Assembly: GCF_019357415.1 (NCBI RefSeq)
Contig: NZ_CP048410.1
Coordinates: 2,265,001 to 2,329,000 of the forward strand
DNA from: Gramella sp. MT6
GTDB taxonomy: Bacteria; Bacteroidota; Bacteroidia; Flavobacteriales; Flavobacteriaceae
Direction: 5' to 3'
DNA: 64,000 nt
This document shows, in pieces, positions 8,595 through 17,008 of the stretch (position 1 is the stretch's first letter; each line of letters begins with the position of its first letter). The notes under the pieces were generated by a model. It ran no database searches. It saw nothing but the letters and a program-made list of their open reading frames with translations, and was not told the DNA's origin. The position numbers and the translations under genes were made by a program.

Positions 8595-8644
8595 CCGGTA
8601 AACATTGATACTATGAAAGGTTTTGATTTTTACCGGTTTTTTTT
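8595..8644 (+). terminator. Terminator-like hairpin spanning the start of the next gene
   Basis: CCGGTAAA (8595-8602) can pair with TTTACCGG (8629-8636), followed by eight T residues. The 26-nt loop contains the ATG at 8613. The structure fits an intrinsic terminator for the L,D-transpeptidase gene, and it also overlaps the first 11 codons of the following gene. Confidence 0.6.
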
Positions 8645-9377
8645 CGTTCTAATTCTATGCAGCATTTCTATACAGGGATTTGCCCAGGAAACAAATATCA
8701 TGATCAGGGCTAAAGCTAAAGATGCTAAATTTATTGGTTCATCAATTGGTGGAGCAAAGATACTGGTAAAGGATGCAGTTACAGGTGCGATACTGGATGA
8801 AGGAATGACCATTGGTAGTACCGGAGATACAGAGAAGATCATGAAAAAGGACTGGAAGCGGTCCGAAAGCCTATCAGATGAAAAAACTGCCGGATTTCTG
8901 GCAAAAATTGATATTGAAAAGCCAACGTTTGTAACCGTAGAAGCCCTTGGTCCCTATAACAAAAAACAGTCAAGTGTCTTAAGCAGTACACAATTATGGG
9001 TGATCCCGGGTAAAGATATCACTGGTGATGGAATAGTTCTGGAAATTCCTGGTTTTGTTGTAGATATTTTATCTCCGCAAACACATGAAAGAATAAAAGG
9101 TTCAGAAGAAATCGACCTAACTGCAAATGTGGTCATGATGTGCGGCTGTCCCGTTACCGAAAATGGAATATGGGACGCTTCACAATACGAAGTCAAAGCA
9201 ATAATCACAAGTAATGACGGGAGTTCGACCGAAGTTGAATTAGAGCCAGCTGAGAAGCCAAGTACTTTTCATGCCGAAACCTCTCTGGAGAAAGGCCTGT
9301 ACGAAATTTTGATCTATGCCTATGATCCTGAAACAGGAAATACGGGGGTAGATAAGACCAATATTATTATTAATTAA
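8613..9377 (+). CDS. Secreted protein of unknown function
   Basis: 254 residues. A signal peptide ends QGFAQ near residue 24. I recognise no family. The body looks all-beta: residues 28-100 read like a carboxypeptidase-regulatory or FixG-like strand domain (RAKAKDAKFIGSSIGGAKI, then DAVTGAILDEG), and 140-254 like a second Ig-type domain with FVVDILSPQTHERIKGSEEI. The only cysteines after the signal are in MMCGCPV near 175, a possible metal or disulfide site. It follows an L,D-transpeptidase gene by 43 bp, but a terminator-like hairpin covers its start. Its 3' end overlaps the convergent HAD gene by 4 bp. Confidence 0.7.
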   Translation: MKGFDFYRFFFVLILCSISIQGFAQETNIMIRAKAKDAKFIGSSIGGAKILVKDAVTGAILDEGMTIGSTGDTEKIMKKDWKRSESLSDEKTAGFLAKIDIEKPTFVTVEALGPYNKKQSSVLSSTQLWVIPGKDITGDGIVLEIPGFVVDILSPQTHERIKGSEEIDLTANVVMMCGCPVTENGIWDASQYEVKAIITSNDGSSTEVELEPAEKPSTFHAETSLEKGLYEILIYAYDPETGNTGVDKTNIIIN

Positions 9378-10168
9378 ACATTCAATAAACCCAGGGACTC
9401 GATAGTTCTCAAAACCCCGTTATTGTTGTTATCATGACTGGTAACAAAATTACTAGCTTCAATGATCTCTGGATGAGCATTTTTCATGGCATAGCTATGT
9501 TTTGCAACCTGCATCATTTCAAGGTCATTAAGATAATCTCCGAATACTAAAGTTTCCTCAGGGCTAATATTCAATTCTTTCTGAATTCCCTTGATGGCAT
9601 TTCCCTTATTAGCATCCAAAGCGGTAATATCTATAAACACTCTGGCTGCAATGGCTACCTTAAACCGGTCTGTGTAATTTACGAAATGAGGAAAAGTATG
9701 ATCTTCCACTCCGTTAAAATTGCACAAGGTGACTTTTAAATAGGTATCCTCAACCTTAGTAAGATCATCTACAACCTGCAGGCGTTCATAAAATTTACTG
9801 ATCTCTGTTTTAAATTCTTCATCATCTGTTTCTATGTAGGCTGAATCTTTTCCACATAAAACAAGGTTGGTTTCAGTTAGTTCTCTTCCAAGTTCAATAA
9901 ATTCAATAGCAGCATTTTTTTCTATCGGATTTACATATAATTCCTTCCCTTTATGGGAAACATAAGTTCCATTCTCAGCAAAGAACATAGTGCGATCCTT
10001 GATCTTTTCAAATTTCGATTCCAAATTGTAGAACTGGCGCCCACTGGCAATGGAGAATAAAATTCCTTTACTAGTGAGTTGTTCTTCAATTTTCCAGAAA
10101 TCGGGATGTAACTCATGGTTATCATTCAGCAACGTTCCGTCAACATCGGTTACAATTAATTTGATCAT
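9374..10168 (-). CDS. Cof-type HAD-IIB phosphatase
   Basis: 264 residues, normal for the Cof/YidA group. HAD motif I is VTDVDGTLL with Asp8 and Asp10, motif II is IASGRQF near 40, and motif IV is GDYLNDLEMM near 215-224. The type IIB cap lies between motifs II and III. These cytoplasmic phosphatases act on sugar phosphates, pyridoxal phosphate or FMN; the substrate cannot be assigned. It stands alone between an unknown secreted protein and the divergent iron-uptake operon. Confidence 0.88.
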   Translation of the reverse strand: MIKLIVTDVDGTLLNDNHELHPDFWKIEEQLTSKGILFSIASGRQFYNLESKFEKIKDRTMFFAENGTYVSHKGKELYVNPIEKNAAIEFIELGRELTETNLVLCGKDSAYIETDDEEFKTEISKFYERLQVVDDLTKVEDTYLKVTLCNFNGVEDHTFPHFVNYTDRFKVAIAARVFIDITALDANKGNAIKGIQKELNISPEETLVFGDYLNDLEMMQVAKHSYAMKNAHPEIIEASNFVTSHDNNNNGVLRTIESLGLLNV

Positions 10169-10310
10169 AGGTTTTGTTTAAAAGCTCAAAAGTAAAGGAA
10201 AGTGAGTTTAATTGAATTAGATCCGCATTAATTTTTACGTTTCAACTATAATAAAACCTTATTAGGCCTGCTTTTAAATGTTTGAAATACAGTTATTTCT
10301 AAAATTTTAT

Positions 10311-10390
10311 TTAAAATAGTTCTAAATAATCTTTTTATTTTCATTTACAGCTCATAGATTTGCCTCTCTATTTATAATAAGTCTAAATAA
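10311..10390 (+). promoter_or_regulatory. Promoter region with two copies of a 19-bp motif, likely iron operator
   Basis: TCTAAATAA occurs at 10321 and 10382, each preceded by a TTAAAATA- or TTATAATA-like octamer, so the two 19-bp elements sit 61 bp apart. Between them is TAGATTTG at 10355-10362, a perfect TAnnTTTG -7 box. One copy would cover the -33 side and the other the transcription start. This suits a metal-responsive repressor; which family (Fur or DtxR type) is not decidable here. Confidence 0.5.
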
Positions 10391-10402
10391 AATTTGCATC
10401 TA

Positions 10403-12841
10403 ATGAATCAAAAAATACTTCTGATATTAATTCTTTTTACCTACACAGGATTTACTCAGAATTCAGGGAGTCTGGAAGGAAGGATCATCAATGAAAAGGG
10501 TGAGGGAGTTTCTGAAGCCAATGTTGATATAGAAGGAACAGGAATTGGAACAGAAACCGTTGATGACGGTTCATTCCTGATAAATAATGTTCCAGTTGGA
10601 AATTACCTGTTAAGGGTCTCTTACGTAGGCTTTAAACCGGCTGAGATCGCTATCTCAATTAAAGCGGGTGAAAAAACACGATTGCCGGAAATAAAGCTGC
10701 AGGTTACTGAGGAAAAGTTGCAGGAGGTAGTATTAACTGGGAATGGCAATGCGAATAAGTTTAATAGGGAGAAAAGTTTCTATGTTTCAAAATTGCCTTT
10801 GAAGAATATTGAAAATCCCCAGGTATATGATAATATTACTTCAGAACTACTGAGTGAACAGGTAGTTACCAGTTTTGATGATGCCTTAAAGAACAGTTCT
10901 GGGATCACAAAACTCTGGGAATCTACCGGTAGAGGAGGTGATGGCGCTGGTTATTACTCCCTAAGAGGATTCCCGGTACAACCAACTTTGGTGAATGGAC
11001 TGCCTGCGATCACGAATGGCAGCCCTGATCCTGCTAACATTGAAAATATCGAGGTCATTAAAGGTCCGTCGGGAACTCTTTATGGTAGCAGTCTTATCTC
11101 TTATGGAGGGCTAATTAATATAACTACCAAACGACCTTATGATTATTTTGGTGGTAATATTTCATATACACTTGGTAGTTTTGGTCTTAATCGAATAGCG
11201 GCAGATGTGAACACCCCGCTGGATGAGGATGGTGATGTTGCCCTTAGAGTAAATACTGCTTATCAAACCGAAAATTCATTTCAGGATGCGGGATTTTCAG
11301 AATCCTTTTTTGTTGCGCCGTCGCTTAAATATACCGTTAACGACAGGCTTACTTTCCTTATCAATACTGAATTTTATGACGGCGAATCTACAAACCCTAC
11401 AATGCTTTTTGTAGACCGTGGAGCGCCTCTAACCGTAACTAACATTGAGGAGTTGAACTATGATACGAACAGGTCTTACACCAGTAATGATCTTACCCTT
11501 AATAATTTTACGTACAGCCTGCAAGGGCAGATGAATTATGAACTATCAGATAATTGGACCTCGCAAACGGTAATTTCCCGCGGAAGTGCTAAATCAAAAG
11601 GTTATTATTCCTATTTATATGAATCAACCCGGTTTTATGAAGGTCTTGATGAAGGAATTGTACTTAGCAGATTTATGAATAATCAGAATTCAACCACCTT
11701 GACCACAGATCTTCAGCAGAATTTCATCGGTGATTTTGAGCTCTTCGGAATGAGAAACAGAATGGTTGCGGGACTTGATTACTTCCAAAGAGAAACCATT
11801 GATAACGGGACGGGTTATATTGGCAATGGAAGCGTTTATATTGGTAATGCTAACTTACAGAATGTAAATGAAAGTGTTTTCGGCATCACCGAGGAAGCTA
11901 ATTATATTACAAATAATGATAGCGGTATATTATCTACCGCGGCTGTAGACGGCTTACTTGAAAATACTCCGCGAAATAACAATACTACCAAAGAGGATAT
12001 CTATAGTGCCTATGTTTCAAATGTTTTAAATATCACTCCGGCTCTATCAGCAATGGCGAGTTTACGAATAGACCAGTTTGAAAATGATTCTAATAGTCAA
12101 ACGGCGCTTTCTCCCAAATTTGGGGTTGTGTATCAGCCAATAATCGATAAGGTTTCCATTTTCGCTAATTACATGGACGGTTTCAGCAACGTGGCGCCTT
12201 CAGAATTGATAGATCAGAATACCGGTGAAACCCGAAGAATTACTTTTGATCCGGAACATGCAACCCAATTTGAATTTGGAACAAAACTGAACTTTTTCAG
12301 GGATAAACTTTTTGCTACCTTAAGCTATTATGATATTGAGGTTGAAAATATAGTTTTGGGTAGCGGTCTGGAAGTAACCCAGGATGGTACACAATATAGC
12401 CGTGGTTTTGAGGCAAGAATAACTGCGAGTCCTTTTGACGGTCTTAACCTGGTTGCCGGTTTTAGCCATAACGAGAGTGAAGTCACCGAGGCTGCTGAAA
12501 ATGATGACTTTCTTGGAAGAAGGCCTGAATCTGCAGGACCAGAAAACCTTGCCAATCTTTGGGCTAGCTATAGATTTACGGATGGTCTGGCTGAAGGCTT
12601 CGGAATCGGTTTTGGTGGAAATTATGCCAGCGAGAATATGATCTTCAACAGAAATATCGCTGGAACCTTCACCTTACCGTCTTACACCGTTTTAAACGCA
12701 GCAGTATTTTATGATGTGGATAAATTTTCTATCAATCTGAAATTGAATAATCTCACCAATGAAGATTATTTCAATGGATGGTCTACTATAAATCCGCAGG
12801 CCCCAAGAAATTTTGCCGCAGCTTTAACTTATAGATTTTAG
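10403..12841 (+). CDS. TonB-dependent siderophore-type receptor
   Basis: 812 residues from the ATG at 10403; the TTG nine bases earlier is less likely. A signal peptide ends near GFTQN. Residues about 22-100 are a carboxypeptidase-regulatory-like domain (GSLEGRIINEKGEGVSEANV), typical of Bacteroidetes receptors. The plug follows, with VEVIKGPSGTLYG-type sequence near 230, then a 22-strand barrel ending FAAALTYRF. The plug lacks a SusC pattern and no susD follows, so siderophore or ferric-complex uptake is more likely than glycan uptake. It is followed by a PepSY membrane protein, a frequent partner in iron uptake. The promoter carries a duplicated operator motif. Confidence 0.9.
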   Translation: MNQKILLILILFTYTGFTQNSGSLEGRIINEKGEGVSEANVDIEGTGIGTETVDDGSFLINNVPVGNYLLRVSYVGFKPAEIAISIKAGEKTRLPEIKLQVTEEKLQEVVLTGNGNANKFNREKSFYVSKLPLKNIENPQVYDNITSELLSEQVVTSFDDALKNSSGITKLWESTGRGGDGAGYYSLRGFPVQPTLVNGLPAITNGSPDPANIENIEVIKGPSGTLYGSSLISYGGLINITTKRPYDYFGGNISYTLGSFGLNRIAADVNTPLDEDGDVALRVNTAYQTENSFQDAGFSESFFVAPSLKYTVNDRLTFLINTEFYDGESTNPTMLFVDRGAPLTVTNIEELNYDTNRSYTSNDLTLNNFTYSLQGQMNYELSDNWTSQTVISRGSAKSKGYYSYLYESTRFYEGLDEGIVLSRFMNNQNSTTLTTDLQQNFIGDFELFGMRNRMVAGLDYFQRETIDNGTGYIGNGSVYIGNANLQNVNESVFGITEEANYITNNDSGILSTAAVDGLLENTPRNNNTTKEDIYSAYVSNVLNITPALSAMASLRIDQFENDSNSQTALSPKFGVVYQPIIDKVSIFANYMDGFSNVAPSELIDQNTGETRRITFDPEHATQFEFGTKLNFFRDKLFATLSYYDIEVENIVLGSGLEVTQDGTQYSRGFEARITASPFDGLNLVAGFSHNESEVTEAAENDDFLGRRPESAGPENLANLWASYRFTDGLAEGFGIGFGGNYASENMIFNRNIAGTFTLPSYTVLNAAVFYDVDKFSINLKLNNLTNEDYFNGWSTINPQAPRNFAAALTYRF

Positions 12842-12856
12842 AATTGAATTAGCCAA

Positions 12857-12885
12857 GAGACCGCTGTATTGGCGGTCTCATTTTT
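12857..12885 (+). terminator. Intrinsic terminator between receptor and PepSY genes
   Basis: GAGACCGC (12857-12864) pairs perfectly with GCGGTCTC (12872-12879) across a seven-base loop, followed by A and five T residues. The next start codon comes only 3 bp after the T-run, so the hairpin probably lowers expression of the second gene relative to the receptor rather than ending the operon. Confidence 0.85.
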
Positions 12886-12888
12886 ACT

Positions 12889-14013
12889 ATGAAGAAGACT
12901 AAAAAGAAGAAAAATAACTTAAAAAAGTGGGCCGGCAGCATTCACCTGTGGCTTGGTCTCATCACAGGGATCATTGTTTTCATTGTAGCGGTAACCGGAT
13001 CTATTTATGTATTTCATGATGAAATAAAAGATGCGCTCTATGATTATCGTTTTGTTGAAGAAAAGAGTACAGGATTTCTTCCTCCTTCAGAAATAAAAAA
13101 TATAGTACAGGAAAATTATCCCGGGACCACCGATGATTTCGTTCTTTATTCCGGGATGGACAGGCCAGTGGCCGTATACGGAGTATTCGAGCAAACTCCT
13201 TACTACTTCTATATAGATCCTTACACTGGCGAGTTCTTATATGCCCAAAATTTCACGGAAGATTTTTTCGAAATTGTAAAGTCGCTTCATATGTATCTAT
13301 TATTACCGGAAAATATAGGTAGACAGATCGTGGGAATATCGACTTTGATATTTATTTTGATGATGATAACAGGTGTCATATTATGGTGGCCTAAGAAATT
13401 GAAGAATTTAAAGAAAAGTCTGAATGTTAAATGGGGTGCACGCTGGCGAAGACTTAATTATGACCTTCATAATATTAGCGGTTTTTACATTCATATTCTG
13501 GCGATCATCATTGCTATTACCGGGCTCAATTTTTCTTATGAATGGGTTAGCGACGGAATTTACTATGCTGGGAATTTAGGAGAGAAGGTAGAGACAGATG
13601 AACATGTAGACCATATAAATCAAATGCCCGAGATCTCTGCTAATCCCATAGATGTAGCTTTTTCTGAAACCATGAAAATGGAACCGGGTAATGATATGTA
13701 CTTTGTATGGACAGAAGGGAATGATCATCCAATAGTGACCGGTGTCTATCCGGAGTCACTGGATTATGATCATCAGTCTAATTATTATTTTCATCCACAA
13801 ACAGCGGAACTTCTCCAGGAACAACCTTATGCTAGTAAAAGTACGGGTATGAAATTGCAGGAAATGAGCTATGGGATTCATACAGGCCAGTATTTTGGAA
13901 TGACAGGGAAGATTATAGCCTTTATTCTGAGCTTGTTTGTCGCTTCATTACCAGTAACTGGTTTTGTTGTCTGGTGGGGAAGAAAAAACCGGATGAAACA
14001 TCTCACCCGGTAA
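12889..14013 (+). CDS. PepSY-associated TM helix protein, putative ferric-siderophore reductase
   Basis: 374 residues. The highly basic N-terminus (KKTKKKKNNLKK) precedes HLWLGLITGIIVFIVAVTGS, the first membrane helix with a conserved His. Further helices lie near 145-165, 197-215 and 335-360, with PepSY-like extracytoplasmic loops between them. The family (PiuB / FpvG-like) sits beside TonB receptors and reduces or processes imported ferric complexes in the periplasm. Conserved His residues (HLWLG, LHMYLL, LHNISG, HTGQYFG) could bind haem. It shares the iron promoter of the upstream receptor through a terminator-like hairpin. Confidence 0.85.
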   Translation: MKKTKKKKNNLKKWAGSIHLWLGLITGIIVFIVAVTGSIYVFHDEIKDALYDYRFVEEKSTGFLPPSEIKNIVQENYPGTTDDFVLYSGMDRPVAVYGVFEQTPYYFYIDPYTGEFLYAQNFTEDFFEIVKSLHMYLLLPENIGRQIVGISTLIFILMMITGVILWWPKKLKNLKKSLNVKWGARWRRLNYDLHNISGFYIHILAIIIAITGLNFSYEWVSDGIYYAGNLGEKVETDEHVDHINQMPEISANPIDVAFSETMKMEPGNDMYFVWTEGNDHPIVTGVYPESLDYDHQSNYYFHPQTAELLQEQPYASKSTGMKLQEMSYGIHTGQYFGMTGKIIAFILSLFVASLPVTGFVVWWGRKNRMKHLTR

Positions 14014-14023
14014 TTTTAATTTT

Positions 14024-14380
14024 TTAGAAAAGTATCGCGTCTACGATTCCGCCAACAATGGCAATAAGAATCGCCAACCATAAAGATGGCCAGAAACCTT
14101 CAGTTTTGAAGTCTGAGGTCAGTTTATCTGCTATCTCAATTATAATTGCATAAGCTATCACCCTGGTCACGAAACCAATTCCAAGGAAATAAAAAATTCC
14201 CAGGGTCGCGATATTTAAAATAGCGGTTAGTAGCCAGCTTAAAAGAAAACTCAGTACCCCAATAATAAGAGCGACAATTACTGCCGATTTAAATCCTTTT
14301 AAATGAACTTTACTAAGAAAGTTTGCTGCTATAAGAAGCACTAGTGCATCTATTAGAATATGAATGATCCACTGAATCAT
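14024..14380 (-). CDS. Four-helix membrane protein, phage holin 4 superfamily
   Basis: 118 residues with four hydrophobic segments (3-21, 31-55, 59-80 and 97-117). It resembles the holin-like PF04020 family of small membrane proteins that are widespread in bacterial chromosomes. Despite the family name nothing viral lies nearby, so a chromosomal membrane role is more likely. The stop codon lies 10 bp from the convergent PepSY gene; no clear terminator is visible between them. Confidence 0.7.
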   Translation of the reverse strand: MIQWIIHILIDALVLLIAANFLSKVHLKGFKSAVIVALIIGVLSFLLSWLLTAILNIATLGIFYFLGIGFVTRVIAYAIIIEIADKLTSDFKTEGFWPSLWLAILIAIVGGIVDAILF

Positions 14381-14433
14381 ATTGTTTGATTTAGAAGTTA
14401 GTAGTATCCTAATATAGCGAAAAAGATCGTAAG

Positions 14434-15078
14434 TTATTGATCGCTAAGACTCAGTCTTTCCTCCAGGGTTCTGGGTTTCTTTTTGAGTAGCACTTCCCAT
14501 AAGGCTTTAAAATTAGCTAGTTTTTCTCGCTGCTTAAGCCGGTATTCTGTTTGATAAGCTCTTTGATCTGCTGGATATCCCAGGTAATCGAATCCAAGAT
14601 TAGACGCTATGAACAGGGCACGGGGTAAATGAAATTCCTGGGTTACAACGATGGCATTTTCAATACCAAATACATTTCCGGCGCGATACATGCTATCATA
14701 GGTATCCAGGCCGGCATGATCTGAAATGATGAGATCTTTATCTATACCATTTTCCTCCAGGTAACCAACCATGGCCGCAACCTCGTTATAATCCTCGGTA
14801 CGGTGGTCTCCTGTAACCAGAAAATTATCAACCTTATCGTTTCTGAATAATTTTATCGCGGTGTCAACCCGGTCTTTTAAAATGGGCGATAATTTACCAT
14901 CGGCATGAACACTGGCTCCCAGGACGATCACGGTCTTTGTATTAGGCACCGCAGCCATATCTCTATAAATAAGTTCATTAGTTTGCCTCTTAAAGATGGC
15001 TTCAAGACCAAGAATTGTGAAAATGATCAATACCAGACCAATTACTGAGAACAGGATGAATTTTTTAAGCCGCCGCAT
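14434..15078 (-). CDS. sanA: SanA/YdcF-like DUF218 envelope protein
   Basis: 214 residues. One N-terminal membrane segment (9-27) is followed by the DUF218 fold: VIVLGASVHADGKLSPIL near 50-67, FLVTGDHRTEDYNE near 92-106, and VVTQEFHLPRALF near 143-156. This matches the vancomycin-sensitivity protein SanA and its relatives, which affect cell-envelope permeability; the biochemical activity is unresolved. It is probably inner-membrane anchored with its domain in the periplasm. It precedes the holin-like gene on the same strand with a 53-bp gap. Confidence 0.82.
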   Translation of the reverse strand: MRRLKKFILFSVIGLVLIIFTILGLEAIFKRQTNELIYRDMAAVPNTKTVIVLGASVHADGKLSPILKDRVDTAIKLFRNDKVDNFLVTGDHRTEDYNEVAAMVGYLEENGIDKDLIISDHAGLDTYDSMYRAGNVFGIENAIVVTQEFHLPRALFIASNLGFDYLGYPADQRAYQTEYRLKQREKLANFKALWEVLLKKKPRTLEERLSLSDQ

Positions 15079-15159
15079 TATAAGATGATTGACATATCGA
15101 AGATAGCCATAATATTTGGATGTATTAGATTAATCTATGCGCTAACGCCAGTGTTACTT

Positions 15160-15182
15160 TATACATTGTGTACATTTGTATA
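15160..15182 (+). promoter_or_regulatory. Promoter and dyad-symmetric operator of the nitroreductase gene
   Basis: TATACA (15160-15165) and TGTATA (15177-15182) are inverted repeats around a central TGTACA (15169-15174). The perfect -7 box TACATTTG (15171-15178) lies inside, about 24 bp before the ATG. A repressor bound here would block the promoter. Confidence 0.45.
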
Positions 15183-15201
15183 ATATTATTTAAACAGGTT
15201 T

Positions 15202-15837
15202 ATGAGTAATATAAAAGCTTTGAACTGGCGCTATGCGACCAAGAAATTCGATGATTCCAGGATCCTTTCTGAAGATAAGATAGAAGTTCTGAAACAGGCA
15301 TTTAATCTAACTGCTACTTCTTATGGACTTCAACCTTTGAAGATGCTTATTATTTCTAATAAAGAGCTTCAATCAGAATTACGAAACTTCTCATTTGGCC
15401 AGGAGCAGATAAACACCGCTTCTCATGTCCTCGTTTTATGTATTGAAAATAAGGTGGATGAAGAATTTATTACCAATTACTTTAAAAGGGTTAAACATGT
15501 GAGGGAAACTCCTGAAGAGATCCTGAAACCATTTCATGAATTCCTCATTAATGATTTCAAGACCAAGGAGGTTGAAGAAATTGAAGCCTGGGCTATTAAT
15601 CAAGCCTATCTTGCTCTGGGAACTTTGCTTACGGTTTGCGCGGCCGAAGAGATAGATGCCTGCCCAATGGAAGGTTTTGAGCCCGAAAAATATGATGAAT
15701 TCCTAAATCTTCACGATAAAAATTTAAGATCTGTACTGGTTTTACCCGTGGGATATAGATCTCAGGATGATATGTTCTCTAAATTCAAAAAGGTTAGACG
15801 CCCTCTTGACGAGGTGATCATTGAGATCGATCAATAA
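15202..15837 (+). CDS. NAD(P)H-dependent nitroreductase, NfsB type
   Basis: 211 residues, matching the 210-220-residue FMN-dependent nitroreductases. The N-terminal NWRYATKKFDDSRILS is the usual opening of the family; LVLCIE near 75, INQAYLALGTLLTVCAAEEIDACPMEGFEP near 132-160 and LVLPVGYRS near 180 build the FMN site. It would reduce nitroaromatics or quinones in the cytoplasm. It is monocistronic with a dyad-symmetric motif over its -7 box, which suggests induction by a small molecule. The 3' end overlaps ribBA by 7 bp. Confidence 0.88.
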   Translation: MSNIKALNWRYATKKFDDSRILSEDKIEVLKQAFNLTATSYGLQPLKMLIISNKELQSELRNFSFGQEQINTASHVLVLCIENKVDEEFITNYFKRVKHVRETPEEILKPFHEFLINDFKTKEVEEIEAWAINQAYLALGTLLTVCAAEEIDACPMEGFEPEKYDEFLNLHDKNLRSVLVLPVGYRSQDDMFSKFKKVRRPLDEVIIEIDQ

Positions 15838-16979
15838 TCTACATATTCCGTGATCTCCAAACCGTAACCTATCATTCCAACACGTTTTGTTTGTTGAGAA
15901 TTAGACAGTAACCTGATCTTATGGATTTCAAGGTCATGAAGTATCTGGGCTCCAATTCCAAAATCCTTATTATCCATTTTCACCGGTGGAGCTTTGATCT
16001 CACCTTTTTTCTGACTTTCTTTTAATTCGCTTAGCCTGTTAAGAAGGTTAGGGGATTGGTTCGCAGGATTAATAAATACGATCGCACCACGACCTTCATC
16101 ATTGATGGCCTTAAACATGCCATCAAGCTTTTTGTCTACATTGTTGGTAAGTGTTCCAAGAATATCATTGTTCACTCGTGTAGAATTTACACGAACCATG
16201 ATCTCTTCATTCGGCTTCCAGGTTCCCTTGGTAAGGGCAATATGTATCTGCGAATTTGTGGTTTGCTTATACGCACGTAGTCTGAATCTTCCAAACCTGG
16301 TATCCAGTTCAAAATCTTCTTTTTTCTCGATCAAAGAATCATGTTGCATTCTGTATGCAACCAGATCTTCTATAGAAACGATCTTAAGGTCAAATTTTTT
16401 AGCTACCTCAATAAGTTGAGGTAAACGAGCCATGGTTCCATCTTCATTCATGATCTCTACGATCACACCAGCCGGTTCAAAACCAGCAAGTCGAGCAAAA
16501 TCTATAGCTGCCTCAGTATGACCTGTTCTTCTTAAAACACCACCTTCTTTCGCTTTCAGCGGAAAAATATGTCCCGGTCTGTTAAGGTCATGTGGTTTGG
16601 TTTCGGGGTCAATTAAAGATTGGATGGTCTTGGCTCTGTCTGCTGCGGAAATACCTGTTGTTACTCCTTTCCCTCTTAAGTCTACAGAAATTGTGAAAGC
16701 AGTTTCCATCGGGTCGGTATTATTACCCACCATCATTTCCAGCTTAAGTTCGTTACATCTCGCCTCGGTAATGGGAGCGCAGATAAGGCCACGGCCGTGA
16801 GTTGCCATGAAGTTGATCATTTCAGGGGTAACTTTTTCTGCTGCCGCAAGAAAATCTCCTTCATTTTCACGATCAATATCATCTACTACGATGATCACTT
16901 TTCCGTTGCGAATATCATCAATAGCTTCCTGAATATTATCCAGTTTTACTGAATATTGATTGTTCTCCACCTGAGCCAT
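15831..16979 (-). CDS. ribB: DHBP synthase fused to a degenerate GTP cyclohydrolase II domain
   Basis: 382 residues. Residues 1-205 are 3,4-dihydroxy-2-butanone-4-phosphate synthase with [10 protein letters not shown] (33-42), THGRG (60-64), and [16 protein letters not shown] (151-166), all catalytic features intact. Residues 210-382 have the GTP cyclohydrolase II fold, but the zinc-site region at 262-285 reads [16 protein letters not shown] and onward with none of the three zinc cysteines, and the usual RQEGRGIGL is NPANQSPNL at 304-312. The second domain is therefore probably inactive and another cyclohydrolase should exist elsewhere. It is last in the ftsK-lolA-lptF/G run, 29 bp after the permease gene. 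Confidence 0.9.
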   Translation of the reverse strand: MAQVENNQYSVKLDNIQEAIDDIRNGKVIIVVDDIDRENEGDFLAAAEKVTPEMINFMATHGRGLICAPITEARCNELKLEMMVGNNTDPMETAFTISVDLRGKGVTTGISAADRAKTIQSLIDPETKPHDLNRPGHIFPLKAKEGGVLRRTGHTEAAIDFARLAGFEPAGVIVEIMNEDGTMARLPQLIEVAKKFDLKIVSIEDLVAYRMQHDSLIEKKEDFELDTRFGRFRLRAYKQTTNSQIHIALTKGTWKPNEEIMVRVNSTRVNNDILGTLTNNVDKKLDGMFKAINDEGRGAIVFINPANQSPNLLNRLSELKESQKKGEIKAPPVKMDNKDFGIGAQILHDLEIHKIRLLSNSQQTKRVGMIGYGLEITEYVDY

Positions 16980-17008
16980 AACATCTAATTTTGTGGCTGC
17001 AAAGATAT

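Noticed and set aside
14024..14380. Holin-like gene as a sign of prophage
   Set aside because: No lysin, capsid, integrase or other phage gene is nearby, and this family is common on chromosomes.
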